From Hirsutella rhossiliensis (lineage: Eukaryota; Ascomycota; Sordariomycetes; Hypocreales; Ophiocordycipitaceae): a stretch of 64,000 bases of DNA. Every line of letters starts with the position of its first letter. Within the stretch, counting starts at the first letter, position 1. Of this stretch, positions 33,400-44,480 are shown piece by piece. A program made the position numbers and the translations under genes. The stretch covers positions 3,968,001 through 4,032,000 of the forward strand of contig NW_025408668.1 of the NCBI RefSeq assembly GCF_020360975.1, written 5' to 3'. The notes below the pieces were generated by a model, which did no database searches, was not told where the DNA came from, and saw only the letters and a list, made by a program, of their open reading frames with translations.

Positions 33400-33746
33400 T
33401 TTATAAAGTTAATTCTAGCTAGTATAGAAAATTAGGATCTAAAAGTTCTAAAGACTTATAAATAGGTAATAAATAGCCCTAAAGTAGTATTTTAGAAAGA
33501 AGCTATAATTAAGGAAATTATCTAGCTAATTAAATATAAAACTTAGGAATTTTCCTACCTCCTTAGGGATAGGGAGGCTATAAGAGGCCGCTAGGTCTAT
33601 ACTATTAAGAAGCATAGTTAAAATAATATAATAAAATATAAAGCCCGTTTCGTAATATAGGGATTTAAGTAGATCTATAGCTTAGATTTCCTAGATACCT
33701 TCTTAACTATAGCTAGACCTAAATCTATTAGAATTCTATTTATTTT
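33400..33746 (+). pseudogene. Cop-2 RT, N-terminal part
   Basis: The copia RT start is readable: VYTIKKHS near 33595, NIIKYKARFVI-GFKQIYSLDFLDTF near 33625-33700, and ARPKSIRILF near 33715-33745. The domain is cut by Cop-1b and continues at 40020 (AFVYTDIDSKVYIDLP). The join across the insertion is exact when one target copy is removed. Confidence 0.8.
33742..33746. other. Target-site duplication of Cop-1b, left copy
   Basis: atttt here and at 40015-40019. Taking out the insertion and one copy restores the RT sequence that aligns with Cop-3 at 46570-46600. Confidence 0.88.
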
Positions 33747-34204
33747 TATCGCGAAGCGTGGCCTGATTTCGTAGTTCTCGAAGATATCCCTTAGTAAGAG
33801 GGACCAAGGAAGCTAGAAACACCCGGTGTAGAAGAAGGAGCCGAGAAGAGGTGCAGAAAGGAGGGTAGGGGCATAAGGGAAAGCATAAAGTAGCGAGAGA
33901 TAAGACGGATATGCCGGAAACGGCTGCAAAGGAAGGAAAAAACCGGCAAAAAGCTCGGTAGTTAAAAGGACATTAGTAGCTTCTTTAAGCAGGATCTTCT
34001 TTGTTAATTGAGATGCTAGACGGGTATAAATAGGGGCGTTAGATAGAGGAAAGAAGGACAATCAAGGCAATACAACAATCACTCCCCTACTGCAATTGCT
34101 GCCCCCGCAAGATTTAAATATCTCTGCCCTGCCTGTCCGACCCCTTACTTCTAATTTTACCTTCGTGTATTTTATATATACTTCTCGCATCTCTCTACGC
34201 GAGA
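33747..34204 (+). repeat. Cop-1b 5' LTR (458 bp)
   Basis: Starts tatcgcgaag (original TGTCGCGAAG, one G-to-A) and ends tacgcgaga. The end is fixed by the adjoining primer site. Confidence 0.93.
34025..34032 (+). promoter_or_regulatory. TATA box in Cop-1b 5' LTR
   Basis: tataaata lies in gacgggtataaataggggcg, about 180 bp before the LTR end. The same block is in the 3' LTR (from 39835), and tataaaga is in copy a (from 4313). It is the likely core promoter for the element transcript. Confidence 0.65.
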
Positions 34205-34220
34205 GTTATAAGCCCGGGAG
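34205..34220 (+). promoter_or_regulatory. Cop-1b primer-binding site for half initiator tRNA-Met
   Basis: gttataagcccgggag directly follows the LTR. gttat.agccc matches the complement of the initiator tRNA-Met anticodon loop, with one G-to-A change. It confirms the LTR boundary. Confidence 0.75.
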
Positions 34221-34346
34221 GAATAGTATTCCTATACCTTCCGGCTGCTATAAAAGGCACCTTTCTTGCATCCCTCGTAGCTTCCTTTTACCCCTCTTAC
34301 TAGAAAAGCCGATTTTTAACCGACTTTTCTACCTTTCCCCGCAACA

Positions 34347-35700
34347 ATAACGAAAATCGACTCCTCTGCCGTCCCTACGGTCCGTAGGACGATTCTTACA
34401 GAGCCCCAAGATTGGGATAAGTGGGTAAAGGAGCTACGGGCTCGGGTGGACAGAACCATCTATAATTTGGTCTTCTCTAATAAGCAGGACCCTCTCGAGC
34501 CCCCTCTTCGTCCTAGGGCAACGGACTTTATAGAGGGAGCTTCCCTCTTCTCTAAGCTAACCTCTGCATAACAGAGAGCTTTTTCTGCTGCCTTAGGCGA
34601 CTACGAGAGTCACCGAAAGGAATACCTCTACGAAACGAAGCTACTAACGGCTGCTCGTACGGCGATAACGGAATCCGTTAGTGCCGCAAAGCTAATCTCT
34701 CTTCGAGAGGAAGAGACTCCTAGGCAGTGGCTTTTAAAGCTCGAGACCTCAACAGCTCCCTCGAGAGGTTATATGACTGACCGTATTAGGAAGACCTATA
34801 CGGCCCACCTAGGAGCTTTTTCTGCTAGGAACCTGCTAGCTTCTTCGTGGCTAGCTAAGTAGGAAGAAATCCTCGAGGAAGCTAACCAATACTTCCTAAT
34901 AGAAGCTCTTTCCGGCTAGTAGCTACGGGATATATCTCTGCTAATAAAGCCTATTAGTGACGGTTACTCGACTATCTTTCGAGAGGCTAGCCGGGAACTA
35001 GACGAAGAGGCTGCTAGAGTACAACAGCAAGCAGTCTTATTCCTTCGTGGCCAGCACTCGACATAGACAGCACGACCTGCAGCTGCTGCAGCCCCTGTTG
35101 CTGCGGCCCCCGCTGCTGCTGCTGCGGCTGTTGCTCCTTCGGCTCCTCCTCCCTCGAGAGCCTCAACCCCGTCTTTAACAGCTGCCCCAGTCCCGGCCCC
35201 GGCTTCGCCTTTTGCACCGGGCCCGGTCCCGTCTATCAGACCGGCCCGACTAGTCCCCTAATAGACCTTTTAGTCCGTTAGTCGAAAAATTAGGGAACTA
35301 GTCGAAATCGAACCTCTTCGTTAAAATTAGCAATAAGGGGTAAAAAGGGGAGGTTTTTAAGCAGACCTTTTAGACCGGGACGAGGATTCCTCGAAGAAAC
35401 GTACGAGGAGGAATCGACCTACCTACCTAGCATGTAAAAAGCCCTATCGGCTAGAAGACTGCTAGCAGGTCTTCGAGGAAAACCGACCTAAAGGAGTTAA
35501 CCCTTTATAGAGGCTACGAGAAATAGTATAATAGTCTCTTAAGGAGGACCCCTCGTTGTAGAAGAAGATAGACGAGATTCGGGTTGCTAAGAAATAGCAA
35601 CTAACGCCGCTGCCCTTATTCGAGCCGTAAATTCGAGGAAAAATCGTTAGTATAGCAAATCCAGCCTTCGTCTTCCCTACGGATTAACAAGGCCAAGACC
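34347..35700 (+). pseudogene. Cop-1b gag, start codon lost
   Basis: The frame starts at 34347 with ATA where the pattern calls for ATG (G-to-A). It reads ITKIDSSAVPTVRRTILTEP, WVKELRARVDRTIYNLVFS and so on, with one TAA inside the first ~270 codons up to about 34630 and few more before 35260. Around 35050-35230 it becomes Ala/Pro-rich. A basic segment RRNRPTYLACKKPYRLEDC near 35410-35465 looks like a zinc-knuckle remnant. The last part (QSLKEDPSLKKIDEIRVAKK-like) overlaps what is visible at window start in copy a. Gag would assemble the particle. The minus-strand ORF at 35014-35217 is its shadow. Confidence 0.8.
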
Positions 35701-37060
35701 AACCGTTAGAGCCCTCTGACTATCCCCTACGAAAATTAGCTATCCTTAACTCCGGTGCTTCCCTCGATATCTGCAATACACTCTTACGATTCCGGTCCTT
35801 TAAGAAGGCACGGAGGGAATACCTTATTGCCGGGGAATCAACCGTATGGATAGAGGGGTACGGAAGGGTGAATTTCACGATAAAATTACCTAACGGGTTT
35901 ATACGAATTCTTCGACGAAAAAGGGTAGCTTTTTGCCCTCGATTTTTAACGAGCCTGATTTCCTTCCGCCTTCTTCGAAAGGAAGGAATCTTCTAGGATA
36001 CGACGTCTAAGCCTACGAGGCTAGTCTAGAAGAATTAGACTATTAGGCTTATCGAGGAGAAATTCGGTTAATTTATTCTTGAATTCCGACCTATCCTTAG
36101 GAAGGAATCTCTTAAGAAGTTAGCTTTCCCTGCTCGAAGGAGGGTAGGTTTAAAGGACCCTCTTCCGGCAGCCTAAGGAGACGGCATTCTTTGGCACGCA
36201 CGACTTAGTCACCCGGGCCCCCTAGCTTTGCATAAGCTAGGCCAATAATAGGGCGTACGAATAAGGGGCTTAAAGACCGTCGAATGCGAATATTACGGCT
36301 AAGGAAAGACTAGGAGACGAATTTCTAGACGAACGCCTTTACGGCCGGACCAGCCGTGTAAGGAAATTTAGGTCGACTAGACCGACGTCTCTAAGGACTA
36401 GGAAAGCTTCGTTAGGGTGATGTTTTTTATAGACGCTTTTTAGGATGGTTTTCCCTATTTCTTACGGACCTACCTAAGTAAGTATAACTAGTCTGCCTCT
36501 AGGACTTCGTTAACTAGATAAAATCCTACTTTAGCTACGAGGTAAAGAAGATATAGTCTAACGGAGAGCTATTTACGAAGGATATCTTAAATTAGCTTCG
36601 AAAAAGGCATTTTACCCCTACCGTTAGCACTAAATACCTAGGCCTAGAACGGAGGGCAGAAAGATTAGGGGTGCTATAATAGAAAGGGCCTGCGACGATA
36701 AGACTTACTATAAGGCTTCTATACGACCTTTAGAGGAAGTCGTTAAGACCGCCTATTACCTTCGGAACCGGACCCTAAGGGACCCTAGGGACTAAGGGAC
36801 TATAAGGACCTAGAGACCCTTATTAGACCTAAGGAATAGACTAGAAATCCCCCCTCGAGCTCTTTACGAAGAAGAGGGCCTCGCTAGCCTACCTTTATGC
36901 CTACGGCTATAAGGTATACGCAATAACTACCGATATATAGCTAAAAAGGAAGAAGAAAAGAAAGCTTAATCCTAGAGCCTTTATTAGTTACCTCGTTAGG
37001 TATAATTCTACGAATATCTTCCGGATCTAGATTCCTCTTCTATAGAAGGTTATTTCGACT
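35700..37060 (+). pseudogene. Cop-1b protease and integrase
   Basis: The protease motif near 35733-35775 reads AILNSGASLDIC, with Asp changed to Asn. The integrase finger is at about 36192 (WHARLSHP-like) and the core starts near 36370 with the VD.TDVS segment. The Glu region is near 36650-36700. Compared with copy a there are several one-base losses in G/C runs (for example gaggcgg shortenings near 36440, 36480, 36600 and 36650), and an extra ~50 bp of gggaccctaag-type repeats at 36770-36830. The frame is therefore broken several times. Confidence 0.8.
36770..36832 (+). repeat. Local expansion of a gggac(t/c)-containing repeat in Cop-1b integrase
   Basis: Copy a has ggacccctagagggactaccca at 1244-1268. 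Copy b has a longer run, accctaagggaccctagggactaagggac..., with about five degenerate 9-12-bp units. It adds roughly 50 bp and is absent from copy a. Confidence 0.6.
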
Positions 37061-39290
37061 AGGGATATAATTTTCGACGAATCTAGCTTCTTCGACGGAA
37101 GAGGGATTAATAGCCCTCTTACTCTTATAACGTTAGCTAATTTAGAAGATCTAAATTCCCCCTTCCTAATAGTCTAAAGAAGAGGCCCTAGACGAGGAAA
37201 TAGAAGAAGAAACCGACGTCGAAGTAGTTAAGGATAATACCGACTTCGAAGAAGAAGAGGAAGCTGCTAGATTAGATAATCTAGACGAAGAAGGAGACTA
37301 TAAGAAAGCGGTAGAGCTAGAATACGCCTGCCTCCCTACGCCTCCTCTTACGGAATAAGAAGAAGATCTAGAAGCAGCTTTCTTTGTTAGTCTTCCCGTC
37401 TCGACCCCTAAGGGGGTAGGAAAGGCACCTCTCTCGAAGGATTACCCGGCTGCCTTTTTATCCCTGCTTCGAGAAGCAAAGGAAGGTAAAGGGCCCGATA
37501 CGGATACTAAAGAAGACTAACCTCTCCCTTATTTCGATCGTTTTTCCGACTTCTATCTAACGCTAATAGAAGACGGTTCCTATAGAGCGTTTATAGTAGG
37601 CCGGCTATTTAAGCTAATATTAGTAAGGAAGGTATATAAAAGAGACCTCCTAGACCTACTAGTAAACTAAAAGCAGCTAGAAAAACACCCCTTTAGAGAC
37701 TAGTTTTTCTAGGCCTAGAAAGACCACCTAGCCTTATATAAAGAGATAGGGTCTTTTAAAGAAGTCCTTAAGGAAAAGGCAAGAGGAAATCAGGTCCTTG
37801 GCTATAAGTAGGTCTTTATCTATAAGACTAATAAACACGGCTTCCTTTAAAAGTGCAAAGCCCGGCTAGTTATATGCGGGAACTAGCAGGAAAAAGGGGA
37901 TCTTCCTACTAGGGCAACTACCCTAGCAGGGATGTCTTTTCGGACCCTTATAGCTATAGCAGCAGAATTCGACCTCGAACTCGATTAGATAGATGCAGTC
38001 AACGCCTTTATTAACTGCCTACTCGAGGAAGAAGAAGTTATCTACATACGCCCTCTACTAGGCTTCTAATAGCTAGGAAAGGTTCTACGGCTTAGGAAAG
38101 CTCTATATAGACTACGAAGATCACCCCTTCTTTAGCAACAGCATTTAATAGGTTCCCTCGAAGCCCTAGGCTTTAAGAAAGTCCCTTAGGAACCGTATAT
38201 AATGCAGAAGGGTAAAATCACGGTCTTCTTCTACGTCGATAACATTATCTAGGCCTACCCGAAAGAGGAAGAAGCTGCTGCTAGGGAGGCTATACGAGGC
38301 CTACAATAAAGGTATAAGATAACTAGGCTAGGGGAGCTAAAGTAGTTCCTAGGGATACGAATCCTTCGGAATAGGTCCTAACGGACTATCTAGCTTACCT
38401 AGGACGCCTATATCGATAAGGTCGCTTATAAATTCCTCCCTAATTCCCTCGATAAGAAGCTTCCCTCTACGCCTATATTAGACGAAGAGCTTTTACCTGA
38501 TCCGTCCTTTTAAGCTAGGGAGCAAGAGAAACACCAATATCAATAAAAGGTAGGCTCCCTGCTTTTTTCAGCTATTTCTACTAGACCGGATATCTCTTTT
38601 ACGGTCTCCCGGCTAGCCAGGCATAACCAGAATCCTAGTCCTAGGCATCAAGAAGCAGCAGACAGAGCTATCCTTTATCTCTATTCAACGAGATTATATA
38701 GTCTGCGCCTAGGAGGGCAGGAAAGGAAGAAATTAGCTGCCGAAATCTTCCTCTATTCGAGCGATTCGTCCTTTATAGACAATTCCTTAGATAGAAAGAG
38801 CTCATAGGGGTATATTATGTCCCTTTTTAGAGGAACCATTGCTTAGAGAGCTTCGAAGCAGGCCACCGTTACGACTTCTAGTACGGAGGCAGAGCTACTA
38901 GCTCTTTTAGAAGCGTTAAAAGAAGCGATTTTCCTTAGCCGGCTATTAATATCTCTACGACTGTAAATTCCGACCCTATTAGCTATAGAATGCGATAACA
39001 CGCAGACTATACGAATTCTTACGGAAAACAGTAAGTTGTCGACCCGGCTACGGTATATCGATATCTACTAGCATTGGTTACGCTAAGAGGTCTAAAGGGG
39101 ACTTATTTCCGTCCGTTAGGTTCTAACGGCATTAATAAAAGCCGACGGTCTTACGAAGCCCCTGCCGAAGTAGAAGCTAGCTATCTTTTTACAGCAAATT
39201 AGGCTAGAAGACGTTCGAGAGAAGCTATCCTTAGAAGCCCGCCTTAAGAGTCTACGAGAGGAGCTAATAGCCCGTACGAGAAGGTAACGT
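37060..39290 (+). pseudogene. Cop-1b reverse transcriptase and RNase H
   Basis: Collinear with 1502-3748 of copy a. The RT motifs are recognisable: GYK-VFIYKTNKHG near 37800, DAVNAFINCLL near 37990-38030, LYRLRRSPLL near 38100, and FFYVDNIIAYP near 38230-38260, where the second Asp of YVDD has become Asn. RNase H text includes STRPDISFTVSRLARH near 38575-38625, SSDSSF near 38758 and LTKPLPK near 39150. Stops replace Gln and Trp throughout. It ends near 39287. Confidence 0.85.
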
Positions 39291-39569
39291 CTGCAGCCGA
39301 AGAAAAGGAAGAGGTTTTTCCCTTTAAAGGGCCCCCTATTTTAATTAGGTTTTTCCCTTCTAAGAAGGCCCCCTTTCTTATAGGACTTTCCCCTCCTTAG
39401 GCCCCTTTTCCTTAAGTAGGTCTAAAAGAGCCTAGGGGCCCGAAAGGGCCCCTGCTTTCCTCGAGTAAAGGGAGAAGTGCAGAGCTAAGAACCTCCTCTA
39501 TACGCTTACCAGCCCGAAGCCGTATTAGCTATGCCCTTACTATAAGGGCAGGCTATAGCTAAGGGGGTG
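39291..39569 (+). other. Cop-1b 3' UTR and polypurine tract
   Basis: Non-coding, C/T- and G-run-rich sequence like 3749-4016 of copy a. It ends with the polypurine tract aagggggtg at 39561-39569. Confidence 0.75.
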
Positions 39570-40014
39570 TGTCGCGAAGCGTGGCCTGATTTCGCAGTTC
39601 TCGAAGATATCCCTTAGCAAGAGGGACCAAGGAAGCTAGAAACACCCGGTATAGAAGAAGGAGCCGAGAAGAGGTGCAGAAAGGAGGGTGGGGGTATAAG
39701 GGAAAGCATAAAGTGGCGAGAGATAAGATGGATATGCCGGAAACGGCTGCAAAGGAAGGAAAAACCGGTAGTTAAAAGGACATCAGTGGCTTCTTTAAGT
39801 AGGATCTTCTTTGTTAATTGAGATGCCAGACGGGTATAAATAGGGGCGTTGGATAGAGGAAAGAAGGACAATTAAGGCAATATAATAATCACTCCCCTAC
39901 TGCAATTGCTGCCCCCGCAAGATTCAAACATCTCTGCCCTGCCTGTCCGACCCCTTACTTCTAATTTTACCTTTATGTATTTTATATGCACTTCTCGCAT
40001 CTCTCTACGCGAGA
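39570..40014 (+). repeat. Cop-1b 3' LTR (445 bp)
   Basis: Starts tgtcgcgaag (G retained) and ends tacgcgaga. It is 13 bp shorter than the 5' LTR, with a small deletion near 39765 (aaaaccggtagttaaaag). It is followed by atttt. Confidence 0.93.
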
Positions 40015-41370
40015 ATTTTAGCTATTATCTATAAATTTAAAGCTTTATAAATAGATATAATAAATGCCTTCGTATATACCGATATAGATAGTAAAGTATA
40101 TATCGATCTTCCTATAGGCTATAAAGAATATGCTCTTAAAGAATATTATTTAAAATATAGATTAGCTTATAGAGCTAAAGATATTAAATTAACTAAATTC
40201 CTAGACCTATATAAAACCGGTTAAATTAAAGTAAAGCTAAAGAAAGTATTATATAGCCTAAAATAAAGTCCTAAGCTCTAGTATAATTATTTAAAAATTA
40301 TACTAAATAAACTCGGATTTCTTCCTTTTTTAATAAATAAAGGAGTATTTATAAATAAGGACTATAGTATAACCTTAGTAATTTACGTCGACGACTTTCT
40401 TATAGTAGGGCCCTTTAAATCTATAATAAAAGAAAGATTATTTAAAGAATTATCTAAATTCCTAGATTTTACTATCTTAGGAGATATAAAAGACTTCTTA
40501 GGTCTAAATATTATAATAAAACGAGAAAATAAAGAGCTATATATATCCTAAAAATATTATACCGTAAATAAATTAAAGGAATTTAATAAAGAAGGTTTAA
40601 GAACTTCGAATTTACCCGCTATAGTAGGCTTTAAGCTTATAAAAGCAAAGGAATTACCTTTTAAAGAAGATATATTATAATTTTAGAAAGAAATAGGATC
40701 TCTATTATACTTAGCCTTATTTACTAGCCTAGATATCTTATATTCTATAATTTCCTATACTAGATTCGCGGCTAAGCTTAACTAGACGTATTTTAAGGCT
40801 TTAAATATAATTTAGAAATATATAAATAAATTCCTTAGCCTAAAGATTAAATATAATTATAATATCTCTTTTACCTATCTATATATAAAGGGTTTTACTA
40901 ACTCTAGCTAGGTGTTAGATTTAACGGACGGAAAATCCTTTTCTAGTTACTGTTTTTATATATATAATAATATAATAAGCTAGGCTTACTCTAAGTAGAA
41001 AGCTATTGCCCTTTCTACCTATAAAGTAAAGTATATTAGCCTTAAGAAGGTAAATAAAGGAGCTATTTATTTAAATATACTTTTTAAAAATATTACTAAG
41101 GATCTATCTATTAAGATTCCTAATACTATACCTCCTATTTTAACGGATAATACTACTACTATTAAATTAGCAGAAAATCCGGAATTTTATAAAAGGTCTA
41201 AGTATATAAGATTAGCCTATTACTATACTAAAACCAGTATAAGAGAAAGGGAAATTAGAGTTTTTTATATTAAATTAGAAGATAATATAGCTATTATTTT
41301 TATAAAGGAATTAAGACCTAGATTACTCTATAAATTTAAAGACGGTCTATCCTTAATATAAGTTCCTAAG
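40015..41370 (+). pseudogene. Cop-2 RT (C-terminal part) and RNase H
   Basis: The RT continues after Cop-1b: AFVYTDIDSKVYIDLPIGYK near 40055-40125, VKLKKVLYSLK near 40230-40262, and VIYVDDFLIVGPFK near 40378-40420 with an intact YVDD. IKDFLGLNIIIKREN follows near 40488. RNase H includes SRFAAKLN near 40765, SYLYI and the blocks near 40960-41040, then ILTDNTTTIKLAENPEFYKRSKYI near 41140-41210 and FIKELRP near 41305. The tail ends near 41370. A few stops remain, so it is dead, though the catalytic motif is whole. Confidence 0.82.
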
Positions 41371-41374
41371 TAAT

Positions 41375-41729
41375 TAAAAGGGGTTTTTAGATATTTCTTA
41401 TACTTTCTATATCTTTCCCTTACTAGGTCTTTCCTTTTTAGGTTTCCTAGAGAAATATTTACTAGGTTTTTATCTATTAAGATTTTCCTAGTAATAATAG
41501 GTTTTACCTTATATAAGGTTATCCTATAAATAATTATTATAACTATAGACTTTTCCTACTATAGGTTTTTCTATTAGTATATACCTAAGGCTTTTTTTTC
41601 CTAAGAAAGAATAGGTTTTTATATATCCTATTAAGGTATAAGAATAGTTTTCCTAAATTAGGTTTTTACCTATATATATACTACTATAAATAAATTAGTA
41701 AAGAGTATATAAATCTACTCTTTAGGGGC
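41375..41729 (+). repeat. Cop-2 3' UTR: recurring aggtttttcct hairpin motif
   Basis: The motif AGG(T3-5)CCT or a close variant recurs about eight to ten times between 41430 and 41670 (for example taggtttcctaga, aggttttacctt, taggtttttctatt, ttaggtttttacct). Each copy is a short inverted repeat. Cop-3 has the same array before its 3' LTR. The region ends with tttagggg, a short polypurine tract. Confidence 0.6.
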
Positions 41730-42308
41730 TATAAGGAACGGTGTTCCTACTATAAATAAAGTAGCTATAATATACTCTCCCGATTATATAAGCTAATAAG
41801 TAGTATATTAATTATAGATAAAATCCTATCTTATAGAGTAAGAATCGCTTATTATTTTATATATTATTATATATTAAACGAGTTGCCGGTTATTATATAA
41901 TTAGGAATCGAAGGAATAGAGCTAGCTTAGAATACTAGCTAAGACCTCTTAAAGACCTCTTAAGAATACCGGCACGACTAACCTCTTTTAAATATAAATA
42001 TTAGTAGAACCAAGACACTTTTAGATATACTCGAGGTATTACGGAATTCCTTAGTCTTAGGGCTATATAACAGCCTAAAGCTAGTCCCGAAAGGTTCTTC
42101 CGTTTAGCTATAATTATCTATATAAGATAGTATGTCCGCTAGTAGATAGAGAAAAATTCATTAACTTTAACACCTCTTTTATATACTAATATACTACTAA
42201 TAAATTCTATTAAAAAACCTACCTTATACTCCTTCTTCCCCTTTATTATATAGTCTTATATAATTCCTTAATTTCCTAAAATTCCGCTTTTACTTATATA
42301 CCTTAAGA
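41730..42308 (+). repeat. Cop-2 3' LTR (579 bp)
   Basis: Starts tataaggaacggtg and ends ataccttaaga. It is followed by agtac (42309-42313), which equals the left target copy at 30017-30021. Confidence 0.93.
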
Positions 42309-43261
42309 AGTACTATAGCTAGTTAACTAAGCCGAGCTACTTCTTTAGTACCTATAAGGTATTTAAAAACTCTATATCCTATAATACCTATACTTATTCT
42401 TTAGTATTTATTAGGCTAATACTATTAACTCGAAATCTTAATAGTTTTATAAATAGGTAGCCTAAGAATAATTTCGATTTAGCTAAGGCTAGGTTATAGT
42501 CTATAAAAAGTTAGAAGATAGCCTAAAGGTAATAAATATAGTTATCTTTTATATCTAAGTATATTATAATATCGTCGATATACTTAAAGGAATATTCTAT
42601 ATATTCTTAGAGGATTTAGTCTATAAATTATTAGATATATATAGGTAAGTTCTTATATCTTATTAAGGCTACTATTAGTTATTCTAAGCCTTTATAGCTA
42701 ATTACTATAAACCCTTTCTAATACTTCTTATAGATAAGGAACTAATAAAAGAAGGACTAAGCGTTTATAGTAGAAATAAAGCGTTTCCCTTATAGCTTTT
42801 AGATTATATCTCCCTAAAGCGGTATTAGGTAGGCGTTTAAGATAGCTATATTATTAAGAGCGTATAAGTCTATTACTATTTAGCCCTTTTCGTTACTATA
42901 TATAGTTCTCTAAACTATAAATATAAGGTAAGTAAATAGGGTTACCTTTATAGCTTATTCTATACGCCCCTTTTAGTATAGGTCCTTATAGGTCTAGTCG
43001 ATTAGCGCTTTATCCTTTTAGCTAAGCGGGTAAGCCTTAGAAGCTAGATTTCGTAAGTGCTAATTTTCTACTAGTAAAATATATATATAGTAGTTTAAGT
43101 AGACCCTAATAATACCTTAGTCCTTTTATAAGGTTAAGAAGGAAGCGACCGTATATTAAATCTTTTTTATAAATATAGGGTCTTAATTATAGATTTTAAC
43201 GTCCTTTAAAGTAGTTATTTTTAAGAAGCTATAGTCTTATAAAATCCTAATCTTATAGTTC
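42309..43261 (-). pseudogene. Gyp-A reverse transcriptase, central part
   Basis: On the minus strand the active-site loop reads EYSFKYIDDIIIYLD near 42590-42545, with IDD catalytic Asp residues intact. NLALAKSKLFLGYLF and IKLLRFRVNSISLINTKE follow near 42490-42400. Then the connection continues across Cop-2 into 30021 (YF...IAYFS). Further right are the fingers, including RTYTKRGV and RELYIVTKRAK near 42990-42880. Stops mark former Gln and Trp codons. Gyp-A text is interrupted at 43261 by Cop-3. Confidence 0.78.
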
Positions 43262-43423
43262 TATAAGAATATACCCTTATATTCCTATTTTACTATTATA
43301 AAGAAATAATAAGCATAGGGAGGCTTTATAGAATAAGCTAGTAAAAAGAGGCTCTATAATATAGTCTAAGGGAATAACCCTTAAAAGACAAAGACCTTTA
43401 CTAGACATCTATACCTTCCTATA
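43262..43423 (+). repeat. Cop-3 5' LTR (162 bp)
   Basis: Starts tataagaatatacc and ends ccttcctata. It is followed by the primer-binding site. Very short for a fungal copia LTR. The 3' LTR has the same length and few differences. Confidence 0.88.
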
Positions 43424-43438
43424 GGTTATAAGCCCGGC
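43424..43438 (+). promoter_or_regulatory. Cop-3 primer-binding site for half initiator tRNA-Met
   Basis: ggttataagcccggc adjoins the LTR and matches the complement of the initiator tRNA-Met anticodon arm, with one G-to-A. The same site type is present in Cop-1 and Cop-2. Confidence 0.75.
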
Positions 43439-43469
43439 TTCTTTATAAGTTAGGTAATAACTTCGAAAA

Positions 43470-44480
43470 ATCTTCGAAATTCTAATATAACCTCGAATTC
43501 TCTAAAATAGGCTCTAAGGATAAGTTCGAATTTACTAAACTTAAGGGTAGTTCTAACTATACCTTCTAGGCTATTCGAATATAGGCTCTTTTAGTTAGAG
43601 AGAAGCTTTCTACTACTATATAGCAAGAAAATTACTCGAAAATAGAAGAAGCACTTACTTTGATTTTTCTTCGTATTAAAGATAGTCCTTTAACCTAAAT
43701 AAAGCATATAATAAATACTAAAGAGGCGTAGGATAGGTTAAAAAACCTATATAACCCTATTTCCTTTACCTTAAATTACCTACTTATAAAGGAGCTTTTT
43801 AATACTTTGGTAGGGGATTTCGAATCCCTAGAAGGCTACCTAAATAAGGTAAAAGAGGTGTTCGAAGAGCTAAAAGCACGGAATATTATAATTCCGGAAG
43901 TGGTTATTATAGCTTGGATTTTAAACAGCCTTTCCGGCTCGTTTTCCAGCTATATAACTAATATAACGTAAGCTCTTCGAAATAACTTAGAAGCTTTTAA
44001 TCTAGAGTCTCTCTCTAGTAGTCTTATAGACGAATTTAAGAGGACTAAGTCTCTAGAAAATCCTCCTAAGTAGGCTTTCTTTACTAAGAAGCCCTAGAAA
44101 AAGACAAAAATTATATTATAATATACTTACTATAAAAAGAAAGGATATCTAGTTAAAGATTGCTACTATCTTTACCCGGAAAAGGCCCCTAAAGGCTTTT
44201 CTAAAAATTTAAAAAATTAAAAGAAAGGAATACCTTCTAAGAGGCCTAGAAAACCTTCTATAGAAGGTTTTCCTATCGAATTAGACTCTTACGTCGATAA
44301 GAAGACGAAAAAACCCTCTTCTCTATATATATCGGAAGTAGAAAAATTAGAAATCGATAATTAAACGGATAAAGAACCGGAAATCGATTTTTCTATTCCT
44401 CCTCCTACCCTAGAGGCTATAAAAGCTCGAAGAAGAAGCAGAGGTATATATCTCTTCGAATATCCTTAAAAAGCCGTATT
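43470..44480 (+). pseudogene. Cop-3 gag
   Basis: Readable from about 43510. Key parts: FTKLKGSSNYTFQAIRI-like text near 43525-43585, FLRIKDSPLT near 43660-43690, DRLKNLYNPISFTLNYLLIKELFNTL near 43733-43810, FESLEGYLNKVKEVFEELKARNIIIPEVVIIAWILN near 43820-43925, and LNSLSGSFSSYITNIT. The zinc knuckle near 44125-44165 reads TYYKKKGYLVKDCYYL, with most Cys/His positions changed. Acidic Ser/Glu-rich text follows. Part of this frame is open for more than 40 codons, so RIP is milder here than in the Gyp elements. Confidence 0.78.

Larger units (their letters stand above)
33747..40014 (+). mobile_element. Cop-1 copy b: complete Ty1/copia element
   Basis: At 6268 bp it has LTRs of 458 and 445 bp, a primer-binding site, gag, pol and a polypurine tract, with a perfect 5-bp target duplication. 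It shows the whole layout missing from copy a. It is moderately RIP-mutated: more stops than copy a in pol, but CA/TG are far commoner than in Cop-2 around it, so it arrived later. Confidence 0.95.
30022..42308 (+). mobile_element. Cop-2: Ty1/copia element containing Cop-1 copy b
   Basis: Its two LTRs are both exactly 579 bp, and it has a perfect target duplication agtac (30017-30021 and 42309-42313). Without Cop-1b it is about 6.0 kb. Order: PBS, gag with zinc knuckle, protease, integrase, RT (split by Cop-1b), RNase H, hairpin-rich 3' UTR. It is inserted in Gyp-A's pol between RT and RNase H; the Gyp-A frame reads across once Cop-2 is removed. It is strongly RIP-mutated but less so than Gyp-C or Gyp-D. 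Confidence 0.93.

Noticed and set aside
34096..34350. Plus-strand 84-codon ORF over the Cop-1b LTR end and leader
   Set aside because: It spans the LTR/PBS junction and is out of frame with gag, which starts at 34347.
35014..35217. Minus-strand Gln-rich ORF
   Set aside because: Antisense of the Ala/Pro-rich part of Cop-1b gag (gctgct repeats read backwards give Gln runs).
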